From NCBI GenBank assembly GCA_023055425.1, contig JALGPY010000006.1, positions 91,919,935 to 91,983,934 of the forward strand: a stretch of DNA of 64,000 nucleotides, given 5' to 3'. Shown piece after piece: positions 1 through 12,621 of this stretch (within the stretch, counting starts at the first letter, position 1; each line of letters begins with the position of its first letter). The position numbers and the translations under genes are program-made. The notes under the pieces were generated by a model. It was not told where the DNA came from, ran no database searches, and was given only the letters and a program-made list of their open reading frames with translations. The DNA comes from Linanthus parryae (Eukaryota > Streptophyta > Magnoliopsida > Ericales > Polemoniaceae).

Positions 1-2690
1 GATCATATATTTAAATAAGCTCTTTCAAGAGCAAGCTATACATGAAAAAGTATTTGAAGTGTCAAAAGATTTATTCAAAATCAATTTACTCAATATGATT
101 GAGAATCGCTAAACGAAGAATTAATAAGGGAAAAGATAAAGCCATATTGATGGTCAACAACAAGGATAAGGTAAAAGAGTTTGCCCAGAACCCCAAGGGT
201 ATAAACAAGTTTGTTGCTAAAGCCAAGGAAGTTGCCTTAAAGCCCAAAAGGTGGCATAATGGAAGAGGAACAACCCAAAGTAATTGGAAGTAATTAAAGG
301 AATTATGAATTCCACTTAAGGTATCTTTTTTATAGAAGTCAATGTGTCTATCTCATCATCATGGTATTAGATACTGGATGACGATCTCACATTTGCAGAA
401 ATTTGCAGGATCTGAAGAGATGTAGACCATTGGTTAAGGGATATATACACCTACATGTGGGTAAATGAAGCAAGAGTTGTTGAATTAGCCGCGGGAACTT
501 ATCATGTATCTCTACCTTCAGGAATTATCCATGAATTAGACAAATGCTATTATGTCCCTGCTATAAGCAGGAACATAATTAGCTTCTTCTTTGGAAAATA
601 AAAGTTTTCCTATCAGAATAAAGGACAAATGATGTACCATTTATTTTTGGTGATATGCATTATTGTAATGCACTTTTTTCTAATGGATTGTATATCCTTG
701 AATTTGATAATTCCATCTATGGCATTAATACAAAGATGTTCAAATCTAATGAGAAGAACCCCTCTAATCTTTGGCATAGTCATTTCGGCCGCATCAATGA
801 GAAAAGCATTTCTAAACTCCATATGGATGCATTTCTGGACTCATTTTTATTTCGAATCATACGAGACATGTTAGGCTTATTTATTGGGAAACATGTGATC
901 TTTTGTGACTCATACATACTGATATGTGTGGACCACTAAGCACAAGTGCTAGAGGTAGTTTTCAATACTTCATAACATTTGACTTTAGTAGATAAGGATT
1001 TGTGTGATGAAGAACAAATAAAAATCATTTGAAAGGTTCAAGGAATGAAGTAGAGAACCATCTTGGCAGAAGTATCAAGGCTCTATGTCAGATTGTGGAG
1101 GAGAGTACTTAAGCTGAAAGTTGGCGAGCATCTAAAAGAGTGTGGGATCTCATCCTAGCTAAGTACATATGGAACACCACAGTGGAATAGTGTGTCTAAG
1201 AGGAGAAATCGGACTCTGTTAGACATGGTTCGGTCCATGATGTGTCAAGGAAGAACTTCTAGTTTCCTTTCGGGGCCATGCTCTACTTACATCAATTTTA
1301 ACCCTTAACCGTGTTCTATCAAAATCATTCATGAAAGGACCATATGAGATATGGACTAGGAAGGGTCCTAGTATGTAATTCACGAAGATTTAGGGTTGTG
1401 AAGTTTATGTAAAAAAAATCATTCAGCTAAAGTTGGACCCAGGTCGGAAAAATGTATCTTTGTGGGATATCCTAAGAAAATGAAACGATATTATTTCTAC
1501 AATCTGATAGAGAAGAAAATGTGTTGTTGCTCAAACTGGTGTGTTTCTAGAAAGAGAGCTTGTCTCTAAGGGAACCAATGGGAGGATAGTATAGCTTGAA
1601 CAAGTTCAATAACCACAAAAAACATTGATCATTTGATTGAACAGAAGCTGGATCCACAAGATCTTGTGGAGCAACAACCTGCTCGAGGGAACAAAAGAAC
1701 CTCATAGATTGGGTAGGATACATCAAGGGCCAGAGAAATATGAATTTCTCATAATGGAATTCGGTGATGTATTGTGATCAAGATGAAAATACAACCTATG
1801 AGGAGGCCACAAATAACCAGACTCTCAGAAATGTCTTGTAGCCATGAGATTCGAAATGGAATTCGTGTCTACCAACAATGTATGGCCTTTGGTGGAACCA
1901 CCTGAAAGGGTAAGACCCATAGGGTGCAATTTGGAAACTGAAATGGATGGTAGTGTGATAACCTTTGAGGGACGATTGGTGGCTAAAGGTTTCCGCAAGT
2001 TCATAGTATAGACTATGACAAAACTTTATCCCTAGTTGCGATGCTTAAACCCATTCGCATTTTTGCTTGCAATTGATGCTTACCAAGATTTGGTACATAG
2101 ATGTCAAAACAACGTTTCTTTATGTAAACCTCCTTGAGGATGTTTACTTGACACAGCCATAGGGTTTTGTTGATCTGAGGCATGCCCAAAAGGATGAGTA
2201 AGATGCAGCGATCCATCTACGGATTAAAGCAAGCTTCTAGGAGTTGGAATCTTCGATTTGATGATACAATCAAAGGGTTTGGTTTCATCATGAAAGAGAT
2301 AAACCTTGTTTACAAGAAGGTTAGTGGCAGCACAGTTTTATTCTGGTCTTGTATGTTGATGACATAATACTCATTGGGAACGATATCCCTACTCTGCAAT
2401 ACGTTAAAGATTGGCTAGGGAATTGATTTTCAATGAAATACTTAGGCGAAGCAGCCTATCAAGATCTATAGAGATAGATTATTAAGCTTTCTCGGCTTAA
2501 GTAAATGTACAAATATTAAAAAGGTGTTGAAGCCGTTCAACATGCTAGAATCTATAAATTCAGATCGCAATCAAGATTTGTGTTTTGCTCTAATGGAGGA
2601 GCTGTGACCTCAAAAGTTTCCAAGAAAGAATCAGTTGTCGATTCTAGCACAGAGGCTGAGTGTATTAATGCATCAGATGCACATTGGAGG
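1..2690 (+). pseudogene. Decayed F1 copia gag-pol body
   Basis: Degenerate relic of the same family as the intact polyprotein at 46777-50727. In order: a gag remnant around positions 1-300 (INKGKDKAILMV matches INKGKGKAIMMV in the intact copy), a protease trace at 361-420 (VLDTG), the GAG-pre-integrase segment about 650-880, integrase fragments 930-1300, reverse transcriptase about 1840-2480 (YVD.. IGNDIPTLQ readable near 2350-2400), and RNase H from about 2550 (DSSTEAE at 2640). Stops and frameshifts occur throughout, and a deletion joins the RT end to the middle of RNase H near 2555. No LTR is visible; the left end runs off the window. It cannot encode a protein now. Confidence 0.85.
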
Positions 2691-3179
2691 CGCGGACCAC
2701 TAAAGTTGGGGACCTTAACATTGAGGGCCGGAGGGATCGGATTACATACCACATACCCCAAGTGATGGGCTCAAAGAACATATTATTGAGGATGACATAG
2801 AAGAGGACCCATAGGAGTTAATTAAGAAGGATGAGGGGCAGGTGGCCGTGTTGGTGTAGGATACAAGGGTAGCTATGGTAGAGAAGTATAAGATCATGTT
2901 ACTAGGTCGTGCTCATTCTATTCGATGTTCGATGGTCATCTGGTCGATGGTCACATAGTCGGCCTTTCTTTTGTGTGTACATAAGGATCCATTTTTTTAT
3001 AATGTTCACTGGGTTGGACCAGTTACACTTTATATGGGTGGATGTTACGTATATATTTTGGGGTATTTTATACATATGTTTAATTAACCTATTACCCTCA
3101 GGTACTAGAAGTCTCTCTAACAACCATGGATTCTGAATAGGATGGAGAAAATTGAGAGCCTACTTATAACCTTCGGACA
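2691..3179. other. Unassigned stretch between copia and gypsy remnants
   Basis: No recognisable gene. The copia RNase H similarity stops near 2690. An acidic reading (about 2770-2880, EDDIEEDPEEL-like with stops) could be the upstream end of the gypsy gag relic that follows, but this is weak. Confidence 0.4.
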
Positions 3180-3770
3180 GTACAGTTAGGAAAAGGGGAA
3201 GCGAGATTCGGATGTGGCAAACAAGTTTGTTAAAAGAAGTCGGATTACTTTTTGGGGACTGAGGGACCTACTGAGTTGGAAACCTGGATAAGGCAATTTG
3301 AAAAAATCTTTGTAGTGGTTAAGTGTCATCCCAAGGAGTAGGTGAATTTGGCTGTCTCCTACTTGATGGGTGGTGCTAATGATTAATTAACTGCGAACAA
3401 GGAAGTGTATGTGGCCTAGATAGGTTTTCTGCGGGATAAGTTTAAGGAGGTGTTGAGGGACATAATCTATCTTGAGCTTTTAAGGTCAATAAGTATGAGG
3501 AGTTCTTGGAATTAAAGCAGGAGGGTATGATAGTTACGGAGTATTAAAAAAAATTCAATGATCTATCCAGTTTGTCTAGGGGCAAGGAAAGTTCGAAGAT
3601 TTTTCGGGCTAAATTATGGAATACAGATGGCAGTGGCAGTCCTAGAGTTCAAGACCATTCATGAAGCTTTCGACAAGGAAAACTATATAAGGAAAATAAA
3701 GGTGTCAAATTGGTCTAATCAAGAGCGAAAATATGAGGGAAGAGACCGGTGGTAAGATTGTTCACTATTT
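3180..3770 (+). pseudogene. Ty3/gypsy gag fragment
   Basis: Broken reading frames recover the retrotransposon gag (capsid) pattern: FLGTEGPTELETWIRQFEKIF near 3255-3320, then VNLAVSYLMGGAND (3345-3390), then FLRDKFKEV (3427-3455), then a frame-shifted LELKQEGMIVTEY.KKFNDLS around 3510-3575. The tryptophan, the ..YLMGGA.. block and the LKQ-G-M-V-EY..F motif are characteristic of plant Ty3/gypsy gag. Several stops and at least one frameshift are present. No protease, RT or LTR is attached, so this is an isolated fragment. Confidence 0.7.
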
Positions 3771-4472
3771 TATACTCGCAAGTGTACAAGGTCACTAGTA
3801 AAAGAGTTGGTAAGTTTATACCAGAACTTGATCGAACCCAAGGGGCCAATGTGCGGAGATAACTAGTTAATAAATTTTTAGGCACTATTTAAGCTAACAA
3901 ATTAGGAGTTAATTTTATAATCTAAGTAACTAATTCTCATAAAATTAAATAAAGGAAGTGATGATAGGAATAAGGTTAGCTTTAGGGTGATTTGATGCAA
4001 GTTTTCACGTATTGACTTGATACTACTTGAAAAATCTATAATTTTGAAGTTCTAGGATTTCAATGTTCCTAATCTACCACTCTCAAGTGACAATTAAGCT
4101 CCTAACTAAGAAGCAATGAAGATCTCCAGATTCACTAAAGTCGTGTACTTAGGGATGAAGCGTCTATTTTCACTCAATTAATATCCACATAAGGCATGCA
4201 ACAATATATCTTCGATTTTGTACATGAGGAAAAAATGTTCAATTTCACCTTTTTATAATCCCCAATTAATCTCTCTCTCCATGAATAAATAGGGTTTAGA
4301 ATGCTATAGCAATTGATCAAGTTGCTACAAGCATGAAGCACAATGAAAATGTTAGGAATCAACAAAAATTAAATTATTAAGGCACCAATCCATGAATCAA
4401 GATAATTCAAGTAATAAAGATCCAAGCATACTTCAAATCCAAAATCCTGACATGAAATCTAAGCTAGCATAA
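3771..4472. other. Gene-free AT-rich stretch
   Basis: No coding potential recognised. It lies between the gypsy gag relic and the truncated LTR of the next copia element. It may be non-coding retroelement DNA, but nothing identifies the family. Confidence 0.4.
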
Positions 4473-5057
4473 TTAACATCAATATCACATATTGATTTAA
4501 TTGAGTCTGGCCAGACATTTTATAAGAACTACCCCTCGAGTGGTCGTGGCTATTTGCTCCCATTATGTGGAGGGAAAAATCCTCTCTATGTCGATACCAT
4601 CTCTCAGTTTTCTTCCTATCTTGACCGATTACCATCTTTATAGTTACCCAATTACGGTGTAACGTTTGATAATATCAAAACATGATATTACACAACTAGA
4701 GTATCTAGTGACTTCAAGTCTAAGGACTACACCATTGTCACTGCGAGAAGCACATGTGACATCTACGTAATTTATATGTATCCTTCTCATGGTGGGTCAA
4801 TCCAGTATGCCATTACTCGTAATGCATACCCATGTGTTAGACTTGATATGTCCATATCAATCTACCCATATACTAGTCTCCATGCATAGAGACTGTCCTA
4901 TTAATCATTATACTTGACTATGGATATTTAATATAACCAACAATTCTAATCTAAGGACTTCTTTATATTAAATATCTCCATAAATAATAAATGAATGTTC
5001 TAGCCAAAAAATTGTTCATACTAAAATAAGATTGCCTCTAGGGAATCTACTCCAACA
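4473..5057 (-). repeat. Truncated 3' LTR of decayed F1 element
   Basis: Closely similar to the coding-upstream half of the F1 LTR elsewhere (12415-12616 plus 23805-24191). It ends with ..TCTACTCCAACA, the reverse complement of the LTR start TGTTGGAGTAGA. Immediately to the right is the polypurine tract read on the - strand (AAGTGGGAGAC) and the end of the pol gene. About 700-800 bp of the distal LTR is missing at the left. Confidence 0.85.
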
Positions 5058-6045
5058 GTCTCCCACTTGCACTAGAGCCAATCTGGTGCATCTCGTATGC
5101 CAATAGATCTAGTGTGTCCTTCATGCTTTCGATGAACAAGCGGCTTTATAAGTGGATCTAAAGGATTATTATCTGTTGTAATCTTGCATATCTTAAAATC
5201 TCCTCTATCAATGATCTCTCGAATGAGATGGAATCTCCTAAGTACATGGTTGGATTTCAGGTGTGACTTGGGATCCTTTGTTTGTGCGATCTCCCCAATG
5301 TTGTCACAGTACAAGGAAATGGGATCCACAATGCTAGGAACCACACCTACTTTAGTGATGAACTTCTTAATCTAGACAACTTCCTTTTTTGCGCCCGACG
5401 CAACAATGTACTCAGCTTCAGTTGTAGAATCAGCAAATGTCTCTTGCTTGGAACTCTTCCAGCTCACAGCTGCTCCATTTAGGCAAAAAACATAACCCAA
5501 TTGCGATTTGTAATCATTTTTGCCGGTTTGGAAGCTCGCGTCATTTTAACCTATTACACTGAGTTCTTCCTCCCCTCCATATATCAAGAATGCATCCTCA
5601 GTTCTTCTCAAGTACTTAGGGATATTCTTGAAAGCAATCCTGTAACTCTCACCTGGGTTGGATTGGTATCTGCTTGCCATACTCAACACGTATGAAACAT
5701 CTTGTATAGTAAATAACATGGCGTACATGATAGATCCAATAGCCGACACATATGGGATCTTACTCATGCGGTCCTTCTCAATCTGATTAGAAGGACAGTC
5801 AGCCTTTGTAAGGGTGACTCCATGCGACATGGGCAGGAATCCTTTCTTCGATTCTTGCATGTTGAACCGTTTCAACACCTTGTCTATATATATACTTTGA
5901 CTTAGGCCGAGCAACTTCCTATATCTATACCTATAGATCTTGATAACAAGTACATAAGTTGCATCCCCTAAGTCCTTCATAGAGACACACTTCCCTATCC
6001 AATCTTTAACAGATTGCAAGGTAGGGATATAGTTTCCAATGAGTA
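5058..6045 (-). pseudogene. F1 copia pol, RT C-terminal part and RNase H
   Basis: The 3' part of the decayed - strand copia polyprotein. The RT connection segment is readable at 5546-6045 (SVKDWIGKCVSMKDLGD, then a typical copia RH-connection ending in YLRRTEDAFL). RNase H follows with frame breaks (VAGASTEAEYIVA-type region about 5390-5430) and the C-terminus GIRDAPDWL at 5072-5100, identical to the C-terminus of the intact copy. It is interrupted upstream by the solo LTR at 6046. Frameshifts make it non-coding. Confidence 0.85.
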
Positions 6046-7551
6046 TGAAAGTTTTCAATGCAAGTATAAAACAGGATCTAATACTCTAGAAGGGGGGTTG
6101 AATAGATTATGGAAACTTTTGCTTAAAATTAGGCTTTGTAAACTTTAAGCTAATGTGCAAGTGGAATCTCAAAGCTTTGGAAAAGGTTTGAATATCTTGA
6201 GAGCCAATTGCAACTATCAGAGGCTTCAAAGCTTTGAGATAGGAAATCCACCAAAGCTTTGGAGCTATCTGTTCTGAAGTGAATAGTAACAGGAATGAAA
6301 AGGAACAAAGTAAAGCTAAAGAACACAAGGAATATTACAGATTTTAGTCAAAGTTAGACCTAGTCTCTGCCTGAGGGATCTAATCCCTCCAGGATTTCAA
6401 CACACTTCTTATTAATCACCCAGATTTAGCCCTATATCTTAAGCCTAAGTGAGCTACATTACACTTATACTGCTTGTGGCTCCCAACCTATCTAGTAACA
6501 GCTACAACCTGTTGAAACAATAATAACCTCTTGTTGTTCACTTGAACAACTGAACTTCTAAGTTTTTGAGGTTGAGAAACTAAGGATGAATAATACAAGT
6601 TCAGTACAGTTTGAAGAACACAAAAAAGATAAGCAAATGAAGCTTGGAAGTGTTCTTCAGATTTCATGAATGATCTTCTTCTCTTGCAGTGTTGAATGGC
6701 TTGAATGAATGAAGAGATGTGTAACTTGATCTCCCACGTATGAAACTCTCTTCAATTTCTCTGTTGATCAGCCTCTCTGTGTGTCTATCTTTTTTGAAAT
6801 TCATACTCCATCTTTTATCAAAAACCTGCAACTACTTGAGAGATTTTAAGAACTAAATTCCTACAAATCCCCACTCCTGATATGCTTCTTTCAACAGCTA
6901 TGCTTAGATAGCTATTAAGTTTGTTTAGGGACGTTTGGACGGCCAAGAAAACTGCATATACTCAGCAATCAAGATCAAACAAAATCTAGACAAAATAGCT
7001 ACATAATTTGATCTGTTAGACAGACAAATCATACATAAACCTTAGCTATTTCCTGCCTTCGATAAAATCCAATATAAATAGCCACATGTACATGTATATC
7101 TATAAGACAATATCAATAACATAATAAGGAGTTAGAATAACTCATTATCAAGTTTTGAATCCATGTAAGTCTTCCTGCATACAGAAAACAGTGAAGCACA
7201 GTTCATCAGTTAAGAGCATAAGGCAATCTCAAAGCTTTGGAGCTTTGATTGCCATTTCACAAGTTTGAACTTAAAACTGAATCCTGCAATCTGTGAGACT
7301 TATACAATCTAACCATAGCTCAATAATATTTTCAAGAGACAATATTAAATGATAGACTCATCGCTCAATCCAATATCCAAGCCTGCAATCACAGAAACTG
7401 TTAGGCACAATATAATTAGCATAAGGACTACAGTATCTCAAAGCTTTGGAGCTTTGAGACTTAGTGTCTCTGACCTTGTGGCTTTCATTATCAAGGATAA
7501 AACTCCCCTCGAGTTTGTAAACTCATTCAAACTCATGAGCATGAACTAACA
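6046..7551 (-). mobile_element. Solo LTR of an F2 (SIRE-like) retrotransposon
   Basis: A 1506-bp segment beginning TGAAAG and ending ..CTAACA, flanked by a perfect 5-bp target-site duplication GAGTA (6041-6045 and 7552-7556). Removing it restores the copia RT sequence ..TTCCAATGAGTAGTATGTC.., the antisense of the YVDD region. It has the F2 LTR signature near its left end (CTCTAGAAGGGGGGTTGAATAG) and several CAAAGCTTTG/TTCAAAGCTTTGA palindromes. There is no internal region, so it is a product of LTR-LTR recombination. Orientation is inferred from similarity to the - strand F2 element at 31353. Confidence 0.9.
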
Positions 7552-7556
7552 GAGTA

Positions 7557-10520
7557 GTATGTCATCCACATACAAGACCAGAAAAATAACAAAGCTCTCA
7601 CTAACCTTCTACTAGACACAAGGTTCATATTCGTTCTTGATGAAGCCAAATTCTTTGACTGCATCATCAAAACACAGATTCCAACTCCTAGAAGCTTGCT
7701 TCAATCCATAAATGGATTGCTGAAACTCACAACCTTTGTTTGCATGCTCTGGATCCTAAAAATATTCGGGATGTGTCATGTACACATCCTCATGGAGGTT
7801 TCCATACAGAAACGATGTTTTGACATCCATCTGCAAATATCAAAGTCGTGATAAGGTGCAATAGCAAGTAAGATACGAATGGATTTGGTCATCGCGACTG
7901 GGGAAAAGGTTTCATCCTAGTCAATACCATGAATCTTTCACAACCCTTTTGCCACCAATCGGCCTCTATAGGCAACCACATTGCCATCCATGTCGGTCTT
8001 ATTCTTAAATACCCACTTGAAATCAATGGGTTGAGCCCCTGCGGGTGGTTTCACCAAAGTACACACTTTGTTCGTATACATGCATTCCATTTTGTATCTA
8101 AGGCTTCAAGACATTTCTTAGATTCCGGCCCTTTTATGTTCTCTCCATAGGTAGTAGGATCATCATCCATGAGCAGTACGTCACCGAGCTCAATCACGAT
8201 AAGTCCATACCTCTCTGGCTCCTAAGGTACGCTACTCGACCTACGAAGTTCTTTTGTTACTTGAGTAGGTTGATCCACAACACCTTGTGATTCCTGCTCA
8301 TGTTCAATTGTAGGATAAATATTTTCTGGCTCATGAACTTCTTCAAGTTTTAAATTCCTCCCACTGGCTTCTTTAGAGACAAATTCTTTTTCTAGAAACA
8401 CACTGGTGCGATCAACAAACAATTTCTTCTCGATTGGATTGTAGAAATAACATCCTTTTGTTTCCCTAGGATATCCCACAAATTTACAGTTATCCGAATT
8501 TGGTCCGAGCTTATCTAACTATAAAAGCTTTACATAGACCTCGTAACCCCAAATCGTCATAAACAACACAATGGGCCGCCTCCCACTCCATATCTCATTT
8601 GGTGTCTTCATGACTGATTTGGATGGAACACGGTTAAGGGTAAAATTTTCAGTTAATAGAGCGTATACACAAAAAAATATTGGAAGATCTGTTTGAAACA
8701 TCATAGATCGAACCGTGTTCAAGAGTGTTCAATTCCTCCTCTCAGACACGCCATTCCATTGTGGCATTCTGGATAGAGTTAGTTGCGATAATATACCACA
8801 CTCTCTAAGATAGTCGTTAAACTCTTGTCTTAAGTATTCTCCTCCACGATTTGATCGTGGAGCTTTAATACTCTTGCCAAGTTGCTGCTCTACTTCATTC
8901 TTGAATTCTTTGAACTTTTTAAAGGATTCGGATTTGCTATTCATAAGATACACAAATCTATATCTAATGAATTCATCAGTAAACGTAATGAATTAAGGAT
9001 AACCACCTATGGCGAGTGTCACAAATGGTCCACATACATCAGTATGTATGAGTGTCAATAGCTCTCTAGTCCTCTCACCTTTCTTATTGAAAGGGGATTT
9101 AGTCATTTTCCCCCAATAAACAAGATTCACATGTCTCATATGATTCATAATTATATGAGTCTAGAAATCCAACCTTATGGAGTCTAGAAATGTGTTTCTC
9201 GTTTATATAGCCTAAACGAACATGCCATATATAGGTAGGATTTAATTCATTATTTTTAATCATATTGGTATTAATTTTATAAACAGGATTATCTCGATTA
9301 AGGAAATACAATCCATTAGACAAAAGAGCATTACAATAATGCATACTATCAAAATAAATGGAGCAACAATTGTCCTTTATTGTGGCAGAAAAACCTTTCT
9401 GGTCCAAATAAGAAATAGAAATAATATTTCTGAGCCGGCACATATTAGCAATTGTCTGATTCTAAGATAAGTCCTGAAGGTAAAGATAACTCGTAAACTG
9501 CTACGGCTAATGCAGCAACTCTTGCTCCAATCCCCACGCGCAAGTCTATCTCCCCTTTAGTCAGTCGTCTACTTCTCTTTAGATCCTGCACATTTCGAAG
9601 AATGTGAGATCCACAACCAGTATCCAATACCCAAGATGAAGAGATAGACAAATTAACATCTAGAACAAAAAAAATACGTGGTGGTGGTGGAATCACTATT
9701 CCAAGTATTTTATCTTCCAGATATTTTGGGCAGTTCCTCTTCTAGTGGCCTGTTTGACTACAATAGTGACATGCGCCCTTAGAGACGCAACCAGCATGAT
9801 TTAAGGCAGCTTTCTTGGGTTTTGCAACTTTCTTGATCTTTCTTTTGGAGGTAGAAGCAACTCGCTTTCTATTCCATTTATTGACCATCATTAATGTCTT
9901 GCCTTTTCCTTTGTTAATGCTCTTTTCAGTGGACCTCAATATATTGGGAAGGTCTTGTCGAGTTTTGTTGATCTCACACATATTGTAGTTCATGATGATT
10001 GGAATATAACTATCCGGTAACGATTGCGGGATGAGATCAGTGGCCAAATCTTGACCGAGTTGGAAGCCTAACCTCTCGAGATTCTCCATGTATCCGATCA
10101 TACGGAGAACATGAGGCCCGACTAGGTTCCCCTCTGCGAGACTGCACTTGAACGGTGCCTTAGATACTACATACCGTTCATTCCTTGTTTGCTCTTGGAA
10201 GAGCTGTTTCAAATGTACGATCATATCATACGCCTCCAAGCTCTCATGTTACTTATGAAGCTCCGATTTCATGTGCAAAGCATGAGATATGTCACATAAT
10301 TAGAATAATCCACGATTTTCTGATGTGCCCTTGTAGCAGCAAGAACAACATCTTCTCCAGGTGGCCCTGGAATAGGATTGTATAATATGTACATCTTCTT
10401 TTCATGCTTGAGAACAATTCTCAAGTTTCTGTACCAGTCTAGGAAATTAATTCTAGACAACTTGTCCTTCTCAAGGACAGAAAACATGGATGGAGTCGAT
10501 GTTTGTTGATTGTTTGTCAT
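7557..10520 (-). pseudogene. F1 copia gag-protease-integrase-RT (upstream part)
   Basis: The 5' part of the decayed - strand polyprotein. The gag start MTNNQQTS..LEKDKLSRINFLDWY lies at 10520; the gag body with CHYCSQTGH knuckle is at 9742-10239 (a stop follows the knuckle histidine); protease VLDTGCGSHI at 9600-9650; GAG-pre-integrase with H..H..C..C at 9099-9443; integrase core fragments at 8519-8953 (RGGEYL, QWNGVSERRN); the integrase-RT linker at 8222-8479; the RT N-terminal half at 7557-8220, ending at the YVDD codons where the solo LTR inserted. At least six stops or frameshifts. Confidence 0.9.
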
Positions 10521-11218
10521 TGGAATTCTAAAAAATTAGAAATATGCAATTTTAGTATTTGTGAACAATAATGTATATTTAATCATGGCAAGATTGTTAA
10601 ATGTAGCTCCCACTATTTTTCTCGGGTTAATGCCCTCACCATTAATGCGGAAAATATCATATACTTTCTAGTGGGCCAAGATCCATATTTCACTTCCTTT
10701 GAGCTTGCTTTGGCAAGCACCAAAAAATTAGTTATTTAGGTAGGAACAATTTCCAACTGCACCCTGTGCAACTCTTGGTTCAATTAGATGAATAACAATT
10801 TCTTCTTTATCTATCCCATAGATAACTCCTAATTTCCTTGCGCCTAAGTTTTCAATCATATTGAAATAACCTAGTTGCGTTTTACCTCTTACTTCAACAG
10901 TCACACATTACTAGCTTGTGTCGCCGCGTCACACCACGATGAATTAAGTCGCCTTGCTTTGGCAAGCCCAAACTTAATAGACCCTGATCATGATGAGCAT
11001 TAAGCAAGAGAAGACAAAGCGCACATTTATCGTTTGAGGGTTCCTTGTCAATTTTAATTTGTTGATCACATAAACTAATCTACTTATTTGGATTGGGCAA
11101 TCCCAAATAAAAGATCCAACTGTTTAATTATTATCTTGTTACGTTTTGCATGCATCCACCATACGTCAAAAATAAATAACAATAAATAAATAAATAAATA
11201 AATAACTAAATAAATATA

Positions 11219-11277
<59 letters not shown>

Positions 11278-11305
11278 AACGTGGTATGGATGTGGCCCCT
11301 AAAAC
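10521..11305 (-). other. Leader (5' UTR) of decayed F1 element
   Basis: Non-coding region between gag start and 5' LTR. It is similar to the leader of the intact element (for example the ATTTTCCGCATTAAT/ACTAGAAAGTAT part at about 10620-10680 matches 50840-50890) but is about half as long (785 against 1679 bp). The expected tRNA primer site next to the LTR is degenerate (CCCCTAAAAC in place of TCTGATACCAC). Confidence 0.7.
11168..11278. repeat. (AAAT)n microsatellite
   Basis: About 110 bp of nearly pure AAAT/TAAA repeats with a few interruptions (AACAAT, AACTAAAT, ATATAT), inside the leader of the decayed F1 element. Confidence 0.95.
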
Positions 11306-11337
11306 TGTAGGGTTTTCATGCAGGTTACACAGCGGAA

Positions 11338-11374
<37 letters not shown>

Positions 11375-12621
11375 TGATCAAATCCCTCTACGGATCGCAG
11401 GCAAGCTATCATAACGTGATAAGGGAAGACAATTTTTTACCTTATTTGTTTGTGTGATCACAACGCAAAATGATATCCACGTCTCTACCAGTATCCACAC
11501 ATAGGATGGCAAATCTGAATCCCCTTCATGTCTTGTGCTAGCTACGTCGAAGAGGGAGGCAAACTGATCACGCAAAACTGAGCAACCAAGTGGCCGAACC
11601 ACTTGGTGAGACCAACGGGTAGGGAGACCGATGGCAAGGGTGCGGCTCCTTCTTGGGGCCTCTCTCCTTGCTCTTTTATTTATCTTATTGATAACTCTTG
11701 TGAAATAATAGAGGCAGGACTCTCCTTTTACAGTCAATAACTCCTTATTGACTACAAACTTGCCCCAATACTAATCATGTCCATACACGGATTAGTACAC
11801 TTTGAAACTTAGTTCAACTAACTTTGTATGTGGTTTTCTTTTAATCCATGATCCATAACCTACCTATGTTTCTTTTCTTTCAGCTTACTTCACTTTTTGA
11901 CACTATTTACTAGGTCACTTTGACCCGGTGATTCGTTTAGCAAAATGATACACAAATTTGGTCATCTTTGCATATCTTGTAGAGTAAAATTAACTCTACA
12001 ATACTATGGAAAATTGCCTATAAATTATATCATTTTGCTATCATAGTCACCAAGTCAAAGTGACCCATCTACGTGTAAAAAAGTCAACCTAAGTGGAAAG
12101 AGAAGAAACAGAGGTGGTAATTTTTAATTAGTCCTACTAATTAACATCTATATCCAGTTTAATCCTATTGGTATGTGACCCTGTAGGTTTCTATTAAGTT
12201 GGCAGTAACAATTACAAACATTGAACAGTGTCTAGCAACACATCAATGCCTCCCAACTAATAGAAATAGTCAGTGATCCGACAAACCTTGTGCTTAATGT
12301 TACCGTGTTGTATATTTCCCTTTGTCTTCATATCCGGATTGGACACGAGAAATAAGTGTCATAATCGTATATCCAATCCATAGTTTCTCGATCATGGGAA
12401 TAGGCTCATCTATACAGATAACATCAACATCACATATTGATTTATCAGAGTCTGGCCAGACACATTTCATAAGCACTACCCCTCGAGTGGTCGTGGATAT
12501 TTGCTACCACAATGTGAGCGGAACAAATCATCTATGCGTCACTACCATCTCTTATTTTGATTCCTATCATGTTCGATTACCATCTTTATAGTTAGCCAGT
12601 TACGATGTAAAGTTTGATAAT
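11306..12621 (-). repeat. 5' LTR of decayed F1 element, first piece
   Basis: Starts TGTAGGGTTTTCATG (the antisense of ..AACCCTACA, the LTR end) and aligns with the intact F1 LTRs. It is broken at 12617-12621 (ATAAT) by insertion of the F2 composite; the remainder of the LTR resumes at 23800. It contains a run of 32 A at 11340-11371. The TATATAAAGG box seen in the young copies reads CCTTTTACAG here (about 11723), so the promoter is lost. Confidence 0.9.
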
